Origin: Candidatus Aminicenantota bacterium
GTDB lineage: Bacteria; Acidobacteriota; Aminicenantia; UBA2199
Assembly (NCBI GenBank): GCA_026393835.1
Contig: JAPKZK010000104.1
Span: 1 to 64,000, forward strand
Direction: 5' to 3'
DNA length: 64,000 nucleotides
Shown here: one piece after another, positions 51,318-60,616 of the stretch
Position numbering within the stretch: position 1 is the first letter of the stretch
How the letters are laid out: each line of letters starts with the position of its first letter
Translations under genes and position numbers: made by a program
Notes under the pieces: model-generated
Seen by the model: the letters and a program-made list of their open reading frames with translations, nothing else
Databases searched by the model: none
What the model was told of the DNA's origin: nothing

Positions 51318-51323
51318 ATTATA
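51318..51323 (-). promoter_or_regulatory. -10 box of tRNA-Arg
   Basis: TATAAT on the minus strand, 14 bases before the mature 5' end of the tRNA. The -35 region is AT-rich and not clear. Confidence 0.5.
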
Positions 51324-51385
51324 CCAAAAAAAAAGCAAATAAGAAAGTACATGGCGAGGAAAAAAAAATTACACCTGTTTTTTCC

Positions 51386-51414
51386 TTGACAAAAAATCGC
51401 CAAAAATATAAGAT
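51386..51414 (+). promoter_or_regulatory. sigma-70 promoter of the 51449 gene
   Basis: TTGACA, 17-bp spacer, TAAGAT. The ATG follows 34 bases later with AAGGAG. Confidence 0.75.
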
Positions 51415-51448
51415 GTGTATTCTGAAACTTTAAAAATAAGGAGATCTA

Positions 51449-52153
51449 ATGAAAAAATTATTTTTAGTAGTAACGCTGGTTTTGCTTTCAGTCGCTTTCT
51501 TAAGCGCTGATGTGTACATCAAACAACAAACCAAAACAGGCGCCTTCATGGGACAGCCTGCCAAAGATATCGTACAGGAACAGTGGTTCGGCAATAATAG
51601 GATCGCTACCGTAACCCAGGATAATTCAATCGTTATCAACCTGGCCGAGAAAAAGTTCTTTATGATCAACCACAAAACAAAAACCTATGTCGAAGCATCC
51701 CTGCCCCTGGATATGACAAAATTAATGCCCGAACAAATGGCCGGTATGATGAAAGGCATGATGGAGGGTATGACTGTTTCCGTCCAACCCAATGGCCAAA
51801 CCAAAAAAATCATGACCTGGAATACCAAAGGCTACGATGTCAAAATGAACATGATGGGCATGGATATGAAAATGGTATTCTGGGCCACCACCGATGTGCC
51901 GTTCGATTGGAAAAAATTAGCCAGCCTCTCCGGGGAACTTTATAAAGCCCAGTTGCGGGTAGGCGAAAAATTCGTTGAAGAATTTAAAAAAATCGAAGGG
52001 TACCCCGTTGCTTCCGATATGGAGATGATGGGGATAAAAATCACTATGGCCACGGTTGAAATTTCGGAAAAAACTCCCCCCGCCAACCTCTATGCCCCCC
52101 CCGCCGGATATACCAAAAAAGATAAATTCGCCATGGAAGATATGAAACAATAA
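51449..52153 (+). CDS. exported DUF4412-like hypothetical protein
   Basis: 234 residues with a signal peptide (about 1-19, VAFLSADVYIK). The mature part looks like repeated beta-hairpins (DNSIVINLAEKKFFMINHKTKTYVEA) typical of DUF4412 exported proteins. A Met-rich part (MPEQMAGMMKGMMEGM; MNMMGMDMKM) is notable. Function unknown. Ends before a strong bidirectional terminator. Confidence 0.7.
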   Translation: MKKLFLVVTLVLLSVAFLSADVYIKQQTKTGAFMGQPAKDIVQEQWFGNNRIATVTQDNSIVINLAEKKFFMINHKTKTYVEASLPLDMTKLMPEQMAGMMKGMMEGMTVSVQPNGQTKKIMTWNTKGYDVKMNMMGMDMKMVFWATTDVPFDWKKLASLSGELYKAQLRVGEKFVEEFKKIEGYPVASDMEMMGIKITMATVEISEKTPPANLYAPPAGYTKKDKFAMEDMKQ

Positions 52154-52172
52154 AAGTAAACAATCGACAATG

Positions 52173-52217
52173 AAAAAGCCCCGGGCAATAAACCATAAAC
52201 GCCCGGGGCTTTTTTTT
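52173..52217. terminator. bidirectional intrinsic terminator
   Basis: Stem AAGCCCCGGGC (52176-52186) / GCCCGGGGCTT (52201-52211) with a run of T on the plus side and a run of A before it. It separates the convergent genes 51449 and 52216. Confidence 0.9.
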
Positions 52218-52488
52218 ATTTTACCTTCCGCTTTTTTTCCTTGATCTTCAATTTTTTCATTTTCTTAGAAATCGTATTCCGGTGCAATTTGATCCCCAGG
52301 GACATATTTAACTTATTGTAGTCGTACTTTTCCAAAATCTCCTGCAGTAAGGTCCTTTCAAATTCTTCCATAATCTCTTTAAAATACAACTTAGAGCTGG
52401 CGGATTTATGGGCCAGGATTTTCATCTGTTTCTTGATAGTTAAATCTTCAAACACTTCCGCCAATTCGGCTATTTTCTTGTCTGTCAT
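52216..52488 (-). CDS. Fis-type HTH DNA-binding protein
   Basis: 90 residues. Residues 40-80 form a Fis/HTH_8 domain (RTLLQEILEKYDYNKLNMSLGIKLHRNTISKKMKKLKI) as at the end of NtrC-type activators, but alone here. It starts inside the 3' end of cvpA with a 41-bp overlap (AAAGGT before the ATG), so translation is coupled. A nucleoid or local regulator. Confidence 0.78.
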   Translation of the reverse strand: MTDKKIAELAEVFEDLTIKKQMKILAHKSASSKLYFKEIMEEFERTLLQEILEKYDYNKLNMSLGIKLHRNTISKKMKKLKIKEKKRKVK

Positions 52489-53026
52489 GTTTCCGACCTT
52501 TATTAATATCGATTCTATCTATAAATTTCATTTTCTGGGCGACGCTTTCGGGAAGCCACTTCATCACCACCCGGATAGTGTCTACCAGGTACGGCGCTAT
52601 TTTCGATTTAACCGGCAGGTCGTCGTGGACTGGGAAAGCCAGGAACATCAATACGATGACCGCTGAAATCAAAATTCCCCGCACCAGGCCGAAGACGCCG
52701 CCCAATATACGATCCACCGCCTTTAACGGGCCAAAGGTAAATACCTTTTTGATGGCATAGGTAATGATCGCCCCCGCGATCAAAACCCCCGCGAAAATGA
52801 CGATGAATCCCGCAAAATTCGATATGTTCCTGTTTTTCAACAATTTTACCAGGACGCCGCCCACATCGTTATAAAACAGGAAAGCCAACACCCCACCGAT
52901 AATCAAAAAAACCAGGGAGAACAATTCCCGGATAAACCCTTTGATGATCCCCAACAAGATGGAAATGCCGACGATAATTAAAAAAACGATATCCAAAACG
53001 TTTAAACCTTCTGTTATGGCGTTCAT
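52448..53026 (-). CDS. cvpA: CvpA-family membrane protein
   Basis: 192 residues with four or so transmembrane helices (about 8-28, 30-50, 65-85, 100-125), and the start NVLDIVFLIIVGISILLGIIKGFIRELF typical of CvpA/colicin V production proteins. The family is linked to envelope homeostasis and often sits near purine genes, here directly after purC (22 bp). AAAGGTGA precedes the ATG. Confidence 0.85.
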   Translation of the reverse strand: MNAITEGLNVLDIVFLIIVGISILLGIIKGFIRELFSLVFLIIGGVLAFLFYNDVGGVLVKLLKNRNISNFAGFIVIFAGVLIAGAIITYAIKKVFTFGPLKAVDRILGGVFGLVRGILISAVIVLMFLAFPVHDDLPVKSKIAPYLVDTIRVVMKWLPESVAQKMKFIDRIDINKGRKHDRQENSRIGGSV

Positions 53027-53048
53027 GTGTTCACCTTTTCCCTATTCC

Positions 53049-53942
53049 CTATTCCAATTTTCCACCGGTCAATATCTGATAGATTTCCAGGTACTTTTCC
53101 CTGGTCCCGGCGATCACCTCCGCGGGTAATGGCGGCGGGGGCGAGTTTCTATCCCAGGAAGAGCCCAGTAGGTAATTTCTTACATACTGTTTATCGAAAG
53201 CCGGCGGCTCCTGCCCGGGGGTGTAATCCGCTACTTTCCAGAACCGCGATGAGTCCGGCGTAAAGATTTCATCGATCAAAATGATTTCGCCTTTTTCATC
53301 CCGGCCAAACTCGAATTTGCTGTCCGCGATAATAATCCCTTTTTGACGGGCGTAAGCGCTGACGGTTTTAAAAAGTTCCAGGGAAAAGGATTTTATCTTC
53401 GCAGCGTTCTCGCTTCCGATCAGCCCGGCCATTTGCTCAAAGGTCAGGTCTTCGTCATGGCTGCCCTCCGCTTTGGTGGTGGGGGTAAAAATAGGTTCCG
53501 GGAACCGGTCGGCGAATTTTAAGCCCGGGGGCAATGCCACCCCGCATATTGCCCCGGTTTTTTGATACGTTTTCCACCCGGAGCCCACGATATAATCGCG
53601 GACAATGGCTTCGATGGGAAACGCATCCAGTTTCCGGGTCAGGATTGCCCGTTTCTCAATAAGGGGCGTCCATTCTTTGAATTTTTCCAATTTTTCCGGT
53701 TCAGGGCAGGCAACATGGTTGGGGAACAGGTCCCGGGTATAATCGAACCAGAAAGCGGCAATCCGGTTCAGTACTTTTCCTTTGTCCGGGATCAGCGACG
53801 GCAGCACGTAATCGAACGCCGAGATGCGGTCCGTGGACACGATCAGCAGTTGACCATCGACTTCGAAAACATCCCTTACTTTTCCTCTCTTAAATAATTT
53901 CAACGGTAAATCGATGCTTCCGATCTTCATATCCTGGCTCAT
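53049..53942 (-). CDS. purC: SAICAR synthase (phosphoribosylaminoimidazole-succinocarboxamide synthase)
   Basis: 297 residues from the ATG at 53942 (GGAGGG just upstream); an in-frame ATG at 53960 lacks a site. Purine pathway: CAIR plus aspartate plus ATP gives SAICAR. Signatures: KLFKRGKVRDVFEVDGQLLIV, the STDRISAFDYVLPSLIPDKG nucleotide-binding part, FPIEAIVRDYIVGSGWKTYQKTG, and the EIILIDEIFTPDSSRFW end. Length fits the eukaryote-like long PurC (about 300) rather than the 237-residue E. coli type. First gene of purC-cvpA-fis-like. Confidence 0.94.
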   Translation of the reverse strand: MSQDMKIGSIDLPLKLFKRGKVRDVFEVDGQLLIVSTDRISAFDYVLPSLIPDKGKVLNRIAAFWFDYTRDLFPNHVACPEPEKLEKFKEWTPLIEKRAILTRKLDAFPIEAIVRDYIVGSGWKTYQKTGAICGVALPPGLKFADRFPEPIFTPTTKAEGSHDEDLTFEQMAGLIGSENAAKIKSFSLELFKTVSAYARQKGIIIADSKFEFGRDEKGEIILIDEIFTPDSSRFWKVADYTPGQEPPAFDKQYVRNYLLGSSWDRNSPPPPLPAEVIAGTREKYLEIYQILTGGKLE

Positions 53943-54037
53943 AATGTTCCCTCCATTCAAAGTCCCGCGACCGGGGCATTATCGTTTGCTCCCGGCCGCG
54001 GGGCCTTATTACATATTATCTCTCTAACCGTATCTCG

Positions 54038-56233
54038 CTACATTAACGAGTAGCCGACGATCAAACCGGCCACCACGATAGAAACCATACTCATTAACTT
54101 AATTAAAATATTAAGCGAAGGTCCGGCGGTATCTTTGAGGGGATCGCCCACCGTATCGCCGACGACGCTGGCTTTATGGGCCGGGGAGCCCTTACCGCCC
54201 AGGTTGCCGCCTTCGATAAATTTTTTGGCGTTATCCCAGGAGCCGCCGGCGTTGGCCATAAAAATAGCCAGGATAAACCCGCTGGACATGGCGCCCACCA
54301 GCACCCCCATTACCCCGGATACACCCAGTAACAAACCTGAAAAAATGGGAACCAGGATAGACAGCGAAGAGGGTAAAACCATTTCTCTTTGCGCGCCCTG
54401 GGTAGAAATTTGGACGCAGGCCTGGTAATCCGGTTTGGTTGTTCCTTCCCTGACGCCCGGGATATCCCTGAATTGTCGCCGAACTTCGTCCACCATACGG
54501 GAAGCGGCCCTTCCTACAGCTTTCATGGTTAAACCGGAGAACATAAAGGCCATCATCGCCCCGATAAACATCCCGGCTATCAGTTTGGGGTTCATGAGGT
54601 TCACTTTGAAAATTTCCATAAACTGGTCGATGGAAATATTCTCCACCAGTTCCCTGGTACTGAATTGAGAAAGGTATGCGGGTAACTTACCGCCGGCTTC
54701 AAGGATATGAATCATGCCCATTTTAATTTCTTCCGCATAGGAAGCCAGCAGGGCCAGGGCGGTTAAAGCGGCCGAACCGATGGCAAAGCCTTTTCCCGTA
54801 GCGGCCGTGGTATTCCCCAATGAGTCGAGGGCGTCGGTGCGTCTTCTTACTTCCAGGGGCAGGCCGGCCATTTGCGCATTTCCCCCGGCGTTATCCGCGA
54901 TGGGGCCGTAAGCGTCCGTGGCCAGTGTGATTCCCAATGTAGAAAGCATACCTACCGCGGCAACGCCGATACCGTATAATCCCATCATGGTATTCCCGGG
55001 TTGAAATCCACCGGCAAAGAAAAATGCACCGATAATACCGGCTGAGACCGCAAAAACAGGCACGGCAGTGGAAATCATACCGGAAGCGAGACCGCTGATA
55101 ATAACCGTGGCTTCCCCTGTGGTAGAATTATGGGCCACTTCCTGGGTGGGTTTATAGCTGTCTGAGGTGTAATATTCCACGCTCTTGCCTATGATAAGAC
55201 CGGCCACTAATCCTGACGCGATAGATCCGAATACCCCGATGTGGTCGGGCAGGAGTAATTTAACCGTGACGAAGGAACCGATGATAATCAAAGCGGAACT
55301 GACATTGATCCCTAAGCCCAGTGAGTTGAGCAGTTCTTTTTGAGTAGCGCCTTCTTTGGCCCTGACCAGGAATATACCGATGATGGAGGCTAAAACGCCG
55401 ATGCCGGCGATGACCATGGGAAGAATAACGGCATTGAAACTTATATCCAGGGCGTCTCTAAAAAAAGCGGAGGCGCCCAGGGCAGCGGCGGCCAGTACGG
55501 CGCCGGCATACGATTCATAGAGGTCCGCGCCCATGCCGGCCACATCCCCCACGTTGTCGCCCACGTTATCGGCAATAACCGCCGGGTTGCGGGGATCGTC
55601 TTCGGGGATATTTTGTTCCACTTTCCCCACCAGGTCGGCGCCCACATCCGCGGCCTTGGTAAAAATACCGCCGCCCACCCTGGCAAACAAAGCCTGGAGC
55701 GATGCGCCCATACCGAAAGAAAGCATGGTAATCGTGGCCGTTACCAGTGTGTTTTTCATAACGAAATAAAGAACGATAAACCAGATAGAAATGTCCAGCA
55801 GCGCCAGCCCTACCACCACCAGTCCCATCACGGCGCCGCTTCTAAAGGCTACTTTTAAGGCTTTATCCAGGGAATCCCTGGCCTGGTTGGTGGTCCGGGC
55901 AGAGGCATAGGTCGCGGTAACCAACCCGAAAAACCCGGACAACGCCGAGAAAAAACCCCCGGTTAAAAACGCAAAAGGTGTCCAGGGGGATTGAACTTTC
56001 AGTACAAAGGACAAAAACGCCATGAACAGCGCTGCAATGATGAAGAATATAAAAACGATTTTGTATTGCTGCCGGATATAAGCCCTGGCTCCCTGTCTTA
56101 CCGCTTCGGCTATCTCAACCATTCTTTCCGTCCCTTCGGACAGCTTCATGATGTTCTTATAAAACCAGAAAGCAAAAAACAGTCCAACCACCGCAGATAC
56201 AGGAGCAATCGAGAATACAATTACATTTGCCAT
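54038..56233 (-). CDS. hppA: membrane-bound ion-pumping pyrophosphatase (K+-dependent type)
   Basis: 731 residues from the ATG at 56233, the better spaced of two in-frame ATGs after AAGGAG (the other is at 56242). About 16 transmembrane helices. It couples PPi hydrolysis to H+ (or Na+) pumping. The Mg-PPi site is in DVGADLVGKVE, EDDPRNPAVIADNVGDNVGD, and the late KAxxVGDTVGDPLKDTAGPS motif. The GNTTAATGKGFAIG stretch has Ala, not Lys, at the position that separates K+-dependent from K+-independent pumps, so it should need K+. Whether it moves H+ or Na+ cannot be decided here. Confidence 0.95.
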   Translation of the reverse strand: MANVIVFSIAPVSAVVGLFFAFWFYKNIMKLSEGTERMVEIAEAVRQGARAYIRQQYKIVFIFFIIAALFMAFLSFVLKVQSPWTPFAFLTGGFFSALSGFFGLVTATYASARTTNQARDSLDKALKVAFRSGAVMGLVVVGLALLDISIWFIVLYFVMKNTLVTATITMLSFGMGASLQALFARVGGGIFTKAADVGADLVGKVEQNIPEDDPRNPAVIADNVGDNVGDVAGMGADLYESYAGAVLAAAALGASAFFRDALDISFNAVILPMVIAGIGVLASIIGIFLVRAKEGATQKELLNSLGLGINVSSALIIIGSFVTVKLLLPDHIGVFGSIASGLVAGLIIGKSVEYYTSDSYKPTQEVAHNSTTGEATVIISGLASGMISTAVPVFAVSAGIIGAFFFAGGFQPGNTMMGLYGIGVAAVGMLSTLGITLATDAYGPIADNAGGNAQMAGLPLEVRRRTDALDSLGNTTAATGKGFAIGSAALTALALLASYAEEIKMGMIHILEAGGKLPAYLSQFSTRELVENISIDQFMEIFKVNLMNPKLIAGMFIGAMMAFMFSGLTMKAVGRAASRMVDEVRRQFRDIPGVREGTTKPDYQACVQISTQGAQREMVLPSSLSILVPIFSGLLLGVSGVMGVLVGAMSSGFILAIFMANAGGSWDNAKKFIEGGNLGGKGSPAHKASVVGDTVGDPLKDTAGPSLNILIKLMSMVSIVVAGLIVGYSLM

Positions 56234-56265
56234 TGTTGTCATCTCCTTAAATTGTGTAAGGTGAA

Positions 56266-56294
56266 ATTTTATCCAATTCAGGATGTTTTGTCAA
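56266..56294 (-). promoter_or_regulatory. sigma-70 promoter of hppA
   Basis: TTGACA (56289-56294), 17-bp spacer, TAAAAT (56266-56271) on the minus strand, about 30 bp before the ATG. Confidence 0.7.
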
Positions 56295-56325
56295 TGTAAT
56301 TCATCTTCACTTCAGAAAAATAATT

Positions 56326-56400
56326 TAGCCACCAAGGCACCAAGTTTTTTAAATCATAAAAACCTTGGTGTACCTCGGTGCCTTTGTGCCTTGGTGGCTA
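56326..56400. repeat. GCCACCAAGGCACC inverted repeat between hppA and ileS
   Basis: TAGCCACCAAGGCAC (56326-56340) and its exact inverse (56386-56400) enclose a 45-bp core with a second pairing CTTGGTG. A related run GCCACCAAG..GGCACCAAGG is at 62064-62095 near the third 21-bp array. Confidence 0.6.
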
Positions 56401-56482
56401 TTTTCTGTCATGGGTTGACTTCATATGGAAAATGAGCGAAAATAACAACCTATAAAAATTTTAGAACTATTGGAGTTTTTAA

Positions 56483-59314
56483 ATGACCGACGAAAAAAAA
56501 ATGACCTGGAAAGAAACGTTGAATCTCCCGGCCACCGACTTTCCAATGAAAGCCCAATTGAATCAGAAAGAACCCCAGATTTTAGAAAAATGGGAAACCC
56601 TCAACATCTATGAAAAAATCCGGGAAAAAAGAAAAGACGCGGATTTGTATATTCTCCACGACGGCCCCCCCTATGCCAACGGCAATATCCACCTGGGCCA
56701 CGCCTTGAACAAAATTCTAAAAGACCTGGTGGTAAAAACCAAAAACATGGAAGGTTTCCTGGCCCCCTATGTACCGGGTTGGGACTGCCACGGCCTCCCC
56801 ATCGAGATTAAAGTGGAAGAGCAACTGGGCCCGAAGAAAAAAGATATGTCCATCGTGGATATTCGCAGGGCATGCCGCGACTACTCGGAAAATTTCGTGA
56901 AAATCCAGATGGAAGAATTCGTCCGCCTGGGGATTTTCGGCGATTGGAAAAACCGCTACACCACCCTTGATCATACATATGAAGCTTCCGTAATCGACTA
57001 TTTCAAATCCTTTGTCAAGAACAATAACGTGGTCAGAAAAAAACGGCCGGTATTCTGGTGTACTTCCTGCACCACGGCCCTGGCAGAGGCCGAAGTGGAA
57101 TACGGCGACCACAAGTCCCCGTCGATCTATGTCAAATTCTTGTTAAAAGACCGCCACGATTTCTTGAAAGAATACGCGGATAAAGATATATTCGTATTAA
57201 TCTGGACCACGACGCCCTGGACCATTCCCGCCAACCTGGCCATCGCCGTTCAACCGGCTTACGATTACGCCCTGGCCGAGATAAACAATGAATACTATAT
57301 CGCGGCCTCGCGCCTGGTCCCGGTCATCGCCGACCTGGTAAAATCAAACTATAAAATCTTAAAAGAATTTAAAGGCAAGGATTTGAACGGGCTAAATACC
57401 GTTCACCCCCTTTACGATAGGAACTCCATTATTATTAATACGGATTACGTGGAATTGGAAACCGGTACGGGCTGCGTGCATACCGCCCCGGGTCACGGCG
57501 AAGACGATTACCGGGCCGGACTGGCCAATAACCTGGAGATTTACTCGCCAGTGGGCCCCGCCGGGTTGTTCGACGAAACCACGGGTAAATACGAAGGGAA
57601 ACATATTTTCAAAGCCAACCCGGAAATCGTGGAGGATTTAAAAAACAACCACCGGCTGCTTTTTCATGACGCCATCGTGCACTCTTACCCCCACTGCTGG
57701 CGCTGTAAAAAACCCGTAATTTTCAGGGCCACCGAACAATGGTTTATCGCCATGGATACCGCGCAGTTAAGACAGCGCGCCCTGGAAGAGGTCAAAAAAA
57801 TAAAATGGCTGCCGGCCTGGGGCGAAGAACGCATTTACAATATGATTGCCAACCGCCCGGACTGGTGTATTTCCCGGCAGCGGGACTGGGGCGTGCCCAT
57901 CCCGGTTTTTTTCTGCAAGGACTGCAATGAACCGCTTCTCTCCATCGAAGCAGTGGAAATGACCCAAAAACAATTCCGCGCCCACGGCTCGGAATCCTGG
58001 TATGCCATGGATATCTCCAATTTTATCCCGGCGGGAACAACCTGCGCCAAATGCCGCGGCGAAAACTTCGAGAAAGGCATGGATATCCTGGATGTCTGGT
58101 TTGAATCCGGATCGTCTTTCAACGTCATCGAGAATTACCCCGGCCACCGGTTCCCGGCGGACATGTACCTGGAAGGCGGCGACCAATACCGCGGCTGGTT
58201 CCACTCCTCGCTGCTGGTGGGCGTCAGCGCCAGGGGAAAATCGCCTTACGGTACGGTCATTACCAACGGCTGGACCCTGGATGAAAAAGGCCGGGCCATG
58301 TCCAAATCCATGGGCAACGTCATCAAACCCCAAACCATTATCAATGAAAAAGGCGCCGACATCCTGAGACTCTGGGTGGCCATGGTCAATTACAAAGAAG
58401 ATACCCGGCTGGGCGCAGAAATCCTGTCACGGGTCACGGAAAGCTACCGCAAAATCAGGAATACCTGGAAATTCATGCTGGGCGTGCTCTCGGATTTCGA
58501 TCCCCCAAAAGACCTCGCCATACTGACCGAAGAGAACCTCAGAGAAGTCGATATCTACATCCTTAACCGGCTCCAACAAGTAAAGAAAAAAGTCTACCAA
58601 TCCTATCAAGATTTCGAATACCATATCATCTATCATACCGTTTCCAATTTCTTTACAGTGGACTTAAGTGCATTCTATTTAAATTTCATAAAAGATAACC
58701 TCTACTGCAACACCACCGGCGCAGCGATACGTAAAACCACCCAGGCAGTGGTTTTCAAATTATTAACCGAGACGCTGGCGCTGATGGCCCCCATCCTCTC
58801 ATTTACCGCCGAAGAAGCCTGGGAACATGTCCCCAATTTCGCCGGCAAGGAAGAGTCGATTCACCTGCACCTGTTCCCCCAAATCGAAGAAAACTATTTA
58901 GGGGCCCTGGATGAACCCAAATGGCAGGCCATCATGCTGCTGCGCGACCGCTGCTTGAAAGAGATCGAAGAGGCCAGGAACCAAAAACTCATCGGCGATT
59001 CCCTGGAAGCCGAATTGCTCCTGGAATTCCCGGACAAAGGTAAAGCGGCGGATAACGCGGATAATATGTATGCGTTGATTGCCGGCCACCTGGACTTGTT
59101 CAAAGAAATCCTGGTGGTTTCCGGCATCCAATTAACGAAATCGACTTCGGATGCGGATTCCATCAAAGTGATCAAGTCGGGGGGCAATAAATGCCCCAGG
59201 TGCTGGAACCGGTTTAAAGAAGATACTTCCGGGAATCCCTTCCCGGAGCTCTGTCCCAGGTGTGCGGAAGTGGTAAAGGAGTTGAATATAGACAATGCTG
59301 ACATTGAAAGATAA
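56483..59314 (+). CDS. ileS: isoleucyl-tRNA synthetase
   Basis: 943 residues, class I. The HIGH motif is in PPYANGNIHLGHALNK (about residue 62-74), the KMSKS-like AMSKSMGNVI lies near 610, with the CP1 editing domain between (TWTTPWTIPANLAI, GTGCVHTAPGHGEDDY). The end has the zinc finger CPRCWNRF..LCPRCAEV. Family length. It overlaps lspA by 20 bases; an operon with lspA, lgt and rluD-type genes follows, a common cluster with lspA. Confidence 0.97.
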   Translation: MTDEKKMTWKETLNLPATDFPMKAQLNQKEPQILEKWETLNIYEKIREKRKDADLYILHDGPPYANGNIHLGHALNKILKDLVVKTKNMEGFLAPYVPGWDCHGLPIEIKVEEQLGPKKKDMSIVDIRRACRDYSENFVKIQMEEFVRLGIFGDWKNRYTTLDHTYEASVIDYFKSFVKNNNVVRKKRPVFWCTSCTTALAEAEVEYGDHKSPSIYVKFLLKDRHDFLKEYADKDIFVLIWTTTPWTIPANLAIAVQPAYDYALAEINNEYYIAASRLVPVIADLVKSNYKILKEFKGKDLNGLNTVHPLYDRNSIIINTDYVELETGTGCVHTAPGHGEDDYRAGLANNLEIYSPVGPAGLFDETTGKYEGKHIFKANPEIVEDLKNNHRLLFHDAIVHSYPHCWRCKKPVIFRATEQWFIAMDTAQLRQRALEEVKKIKWLPAWGEERIYNMIANRPDWCISRQRDWGVPIPVFFCKDCNEPLLSIEAVEMTQKQFRAHGSESWYAMDISNFIPAGTTCAKCRGENFEKGMDILDVWFESGSSFNVIENYPGHRFPADMYLEGGDQYRGWFHSSLLVGVSARGKSPYGTVITNGWTLDEKGRAMSKSMGNVIKPQTIINEKGADILRLWVAMVNYKEDTRLGAEILSRVTESYRKIRNTWKFMLGVLSDFDPPKDLAILTEENLREVDIYILNRLQQVKKKVYQSYQDFEYHIIYHTVSNFFTVDLSAFYLNFIKDNLYCNTTGAAIRKTTQAVVFKLLTETLALMAPILSFTAEEAWEHVPNFAGKEESIHLHLFPQIEENYLGALDEPKWQAIMLLRDRCLKEIEEARNQKLIGDSLEAELLLEFPDKGKAADNADNMYALIAGHLDLFKEILVVSGIQLTKSTSDADSIKVIKSGGNKCPRCWNRFKEDTSGNPFPELCPRCAEVVKELNIDNADIER

Positions 59315-59792
59315 GAAAAAATATGTACTGATTTTCGTGTTGATTATTATTGCCGACCAGGTTTCAAAATTCATTATCAAAGCAAATTTTGAATTGAACC
59401 CTTACAAGTCCATAAAAGTGATCAAGGATATTTTCACCATCCTGTATGTACAGAACCAGGGCGCCGTCTGGGGGCTTTTTTCCGATCCCGCCCATTCGAT
59501 TATTCCCAGGATCATCACGGGACTTTCCATTGTGGCGCTGGTTGTCGTACTCTATTATTTCCTGAAACTGAAATCCGAATGCGCCTGGGAACTAACGTCC
59601 CTTTCGTTTATTATCGGCGGCGCCGTGGGAAATGTGACCGATAGGCTCATTCAAGGATACGTGGTGGATTTCCTGGATGTGAAAATCATCAACTATCACT
59701 GGCCCACCTTTAATATCGCCGACAGTTTCATTTCCATCGGCGTTATTCTCCTGGTCCTTTCGATATGGAGGGGAAAATGTTCCCAGTTCTAA
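59295..59792 (+). CDS. lspA: lipoprotein signal peptidase II
   Basis: 165 residues, inner membrane, four helices. It cleaves the signal peptide of diacylated prolipoproteins. Catalytic Asp pair: GNVTDR and FNIADSFIS. N-terminal DQVSKFI and QNQGAVWGLF also fit. The start overlaps ileS; the stop overlaps the lgt start region. Confidence 0.95.
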   Translation: MLTLKDKKKYVLIFVLIIIADQVSKFIIKANFELNPYKSIKVIKDIFTILYVQNQGAVWGLFSDPAHSIIPRIITGLSIVALVVVLYYFLKLKSECAWELTSLSFIIGGAVGNVTDRLIQGYVVDFLDVKIINYHWPTFNIADSFISIGVILLVLSIWRGKCSQF

Positions 59793-60616
59793 TTAAAATC
59801 GGTCCGTTGACGCTCCACACCTATGGTTTTTTATTGGCCGTGGGTGTACTGGCGGCCATCCTGCTGATCTTGAAATTGTCCAAACAACAAAATATCGATC
59901 AGCGCGTAATGGCGGATTTTATGTTTTATACAATTTTGATAGGGTTGTTGGGGGCGAAAATATTCCTATTCGTGACGGAATTCAAATTCTATTCCCAAAA
60001 CCCCGGTGAGATCAAAAACCTGATCACATCGGCCGGGACTTTTTACGGCGGGTTAATCTTTGGGGCGCTGTTCGCCGCCTGGTTTTTAAGAAAGCATAAA
60101 TTAAATTTCCGGGTGTTGGGGGACATGGTTGGACCATCGCTCGCGTTGGCCCATTTTTTCGGGCGGATGGGCTGCTTTTTTGCCGGCTGCTGCTGGGGCA
60201 GGGAAGCCCAGGGATGTTCCATTGCCGTGGAATTCACGGATAAACATACCACCACGGGGGTGCCCCTCAATGTCCCCATGTACCCCACTCAATTGATGGA
60301 AGCCATTTTGAATCTCCTGAACTTCATAATACTGATGATCCTCTATCAAAAGAAAAAATTCCACGGCCAGGTTTTTGCCCTCTATATATTTAATTATTCC
60401 ATTATCCGGTTCATCGTGGAGTTTTTCAGGGGCGATGACGACAGGGGTTATATATTCGGCGGCATGGACCATCCCTTTACCAGTTTCTCCGCGCCCCAAT
60501 TGATTAGCGTCATCGGCGTCATTACAGCTATCGTCCTGTATAAAATCTTCAAGAAAAAAGGCGAAACGCCCGTGGAGCCGGAGCCGCAAAAAAGGAAAAA
60601 AGAAGCAAAACAGTGA
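59777..60616 (+). CDS. lgt: prolipoprotein diacylglyceryl transferase
   Basis: 279 residues from the ATG at 59777, right after GGAGGGGAAA; an in-frame ATG at 59765 is possible but lacks a site. Seven transmembrane helices. It adds diacylglycerol to the lipobox Cys. The signature GRMGCFFAGCCWGR, Y-G-F-L-L near the start, and RFIVEFFRGD match Lgt. Adjacent to lspA, so two steps of lipoprotein maturation are together. Overlaps lspA by 16 bases and the next gene by four. Confidence 0.95.
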   Translation: MFPVLIKIGPLTLHTYGFLLAVGVLAAILLILKLSKQQNIDQRVMADFMFYTILIGLLGAKIFLFVTEFKFYSQNPGEIKNLITSAGTFYGGLIFGALFAAWFLRKHKLNFRVLGDMVGPSLALAHFFGRMGCFFAGCCWGREAQGCSIAVEFTDKHTTTGVPLNVPMYPTQLMEAILNLLNFIILMILYQKKKFHGQVFALYIFNYSIIRFIVEFFRGDDDRGYIFGGMDHPFTSFSAPQLISVIGVITAIVLYKIFKKKGETPVEPEPQKRKKEAKQ

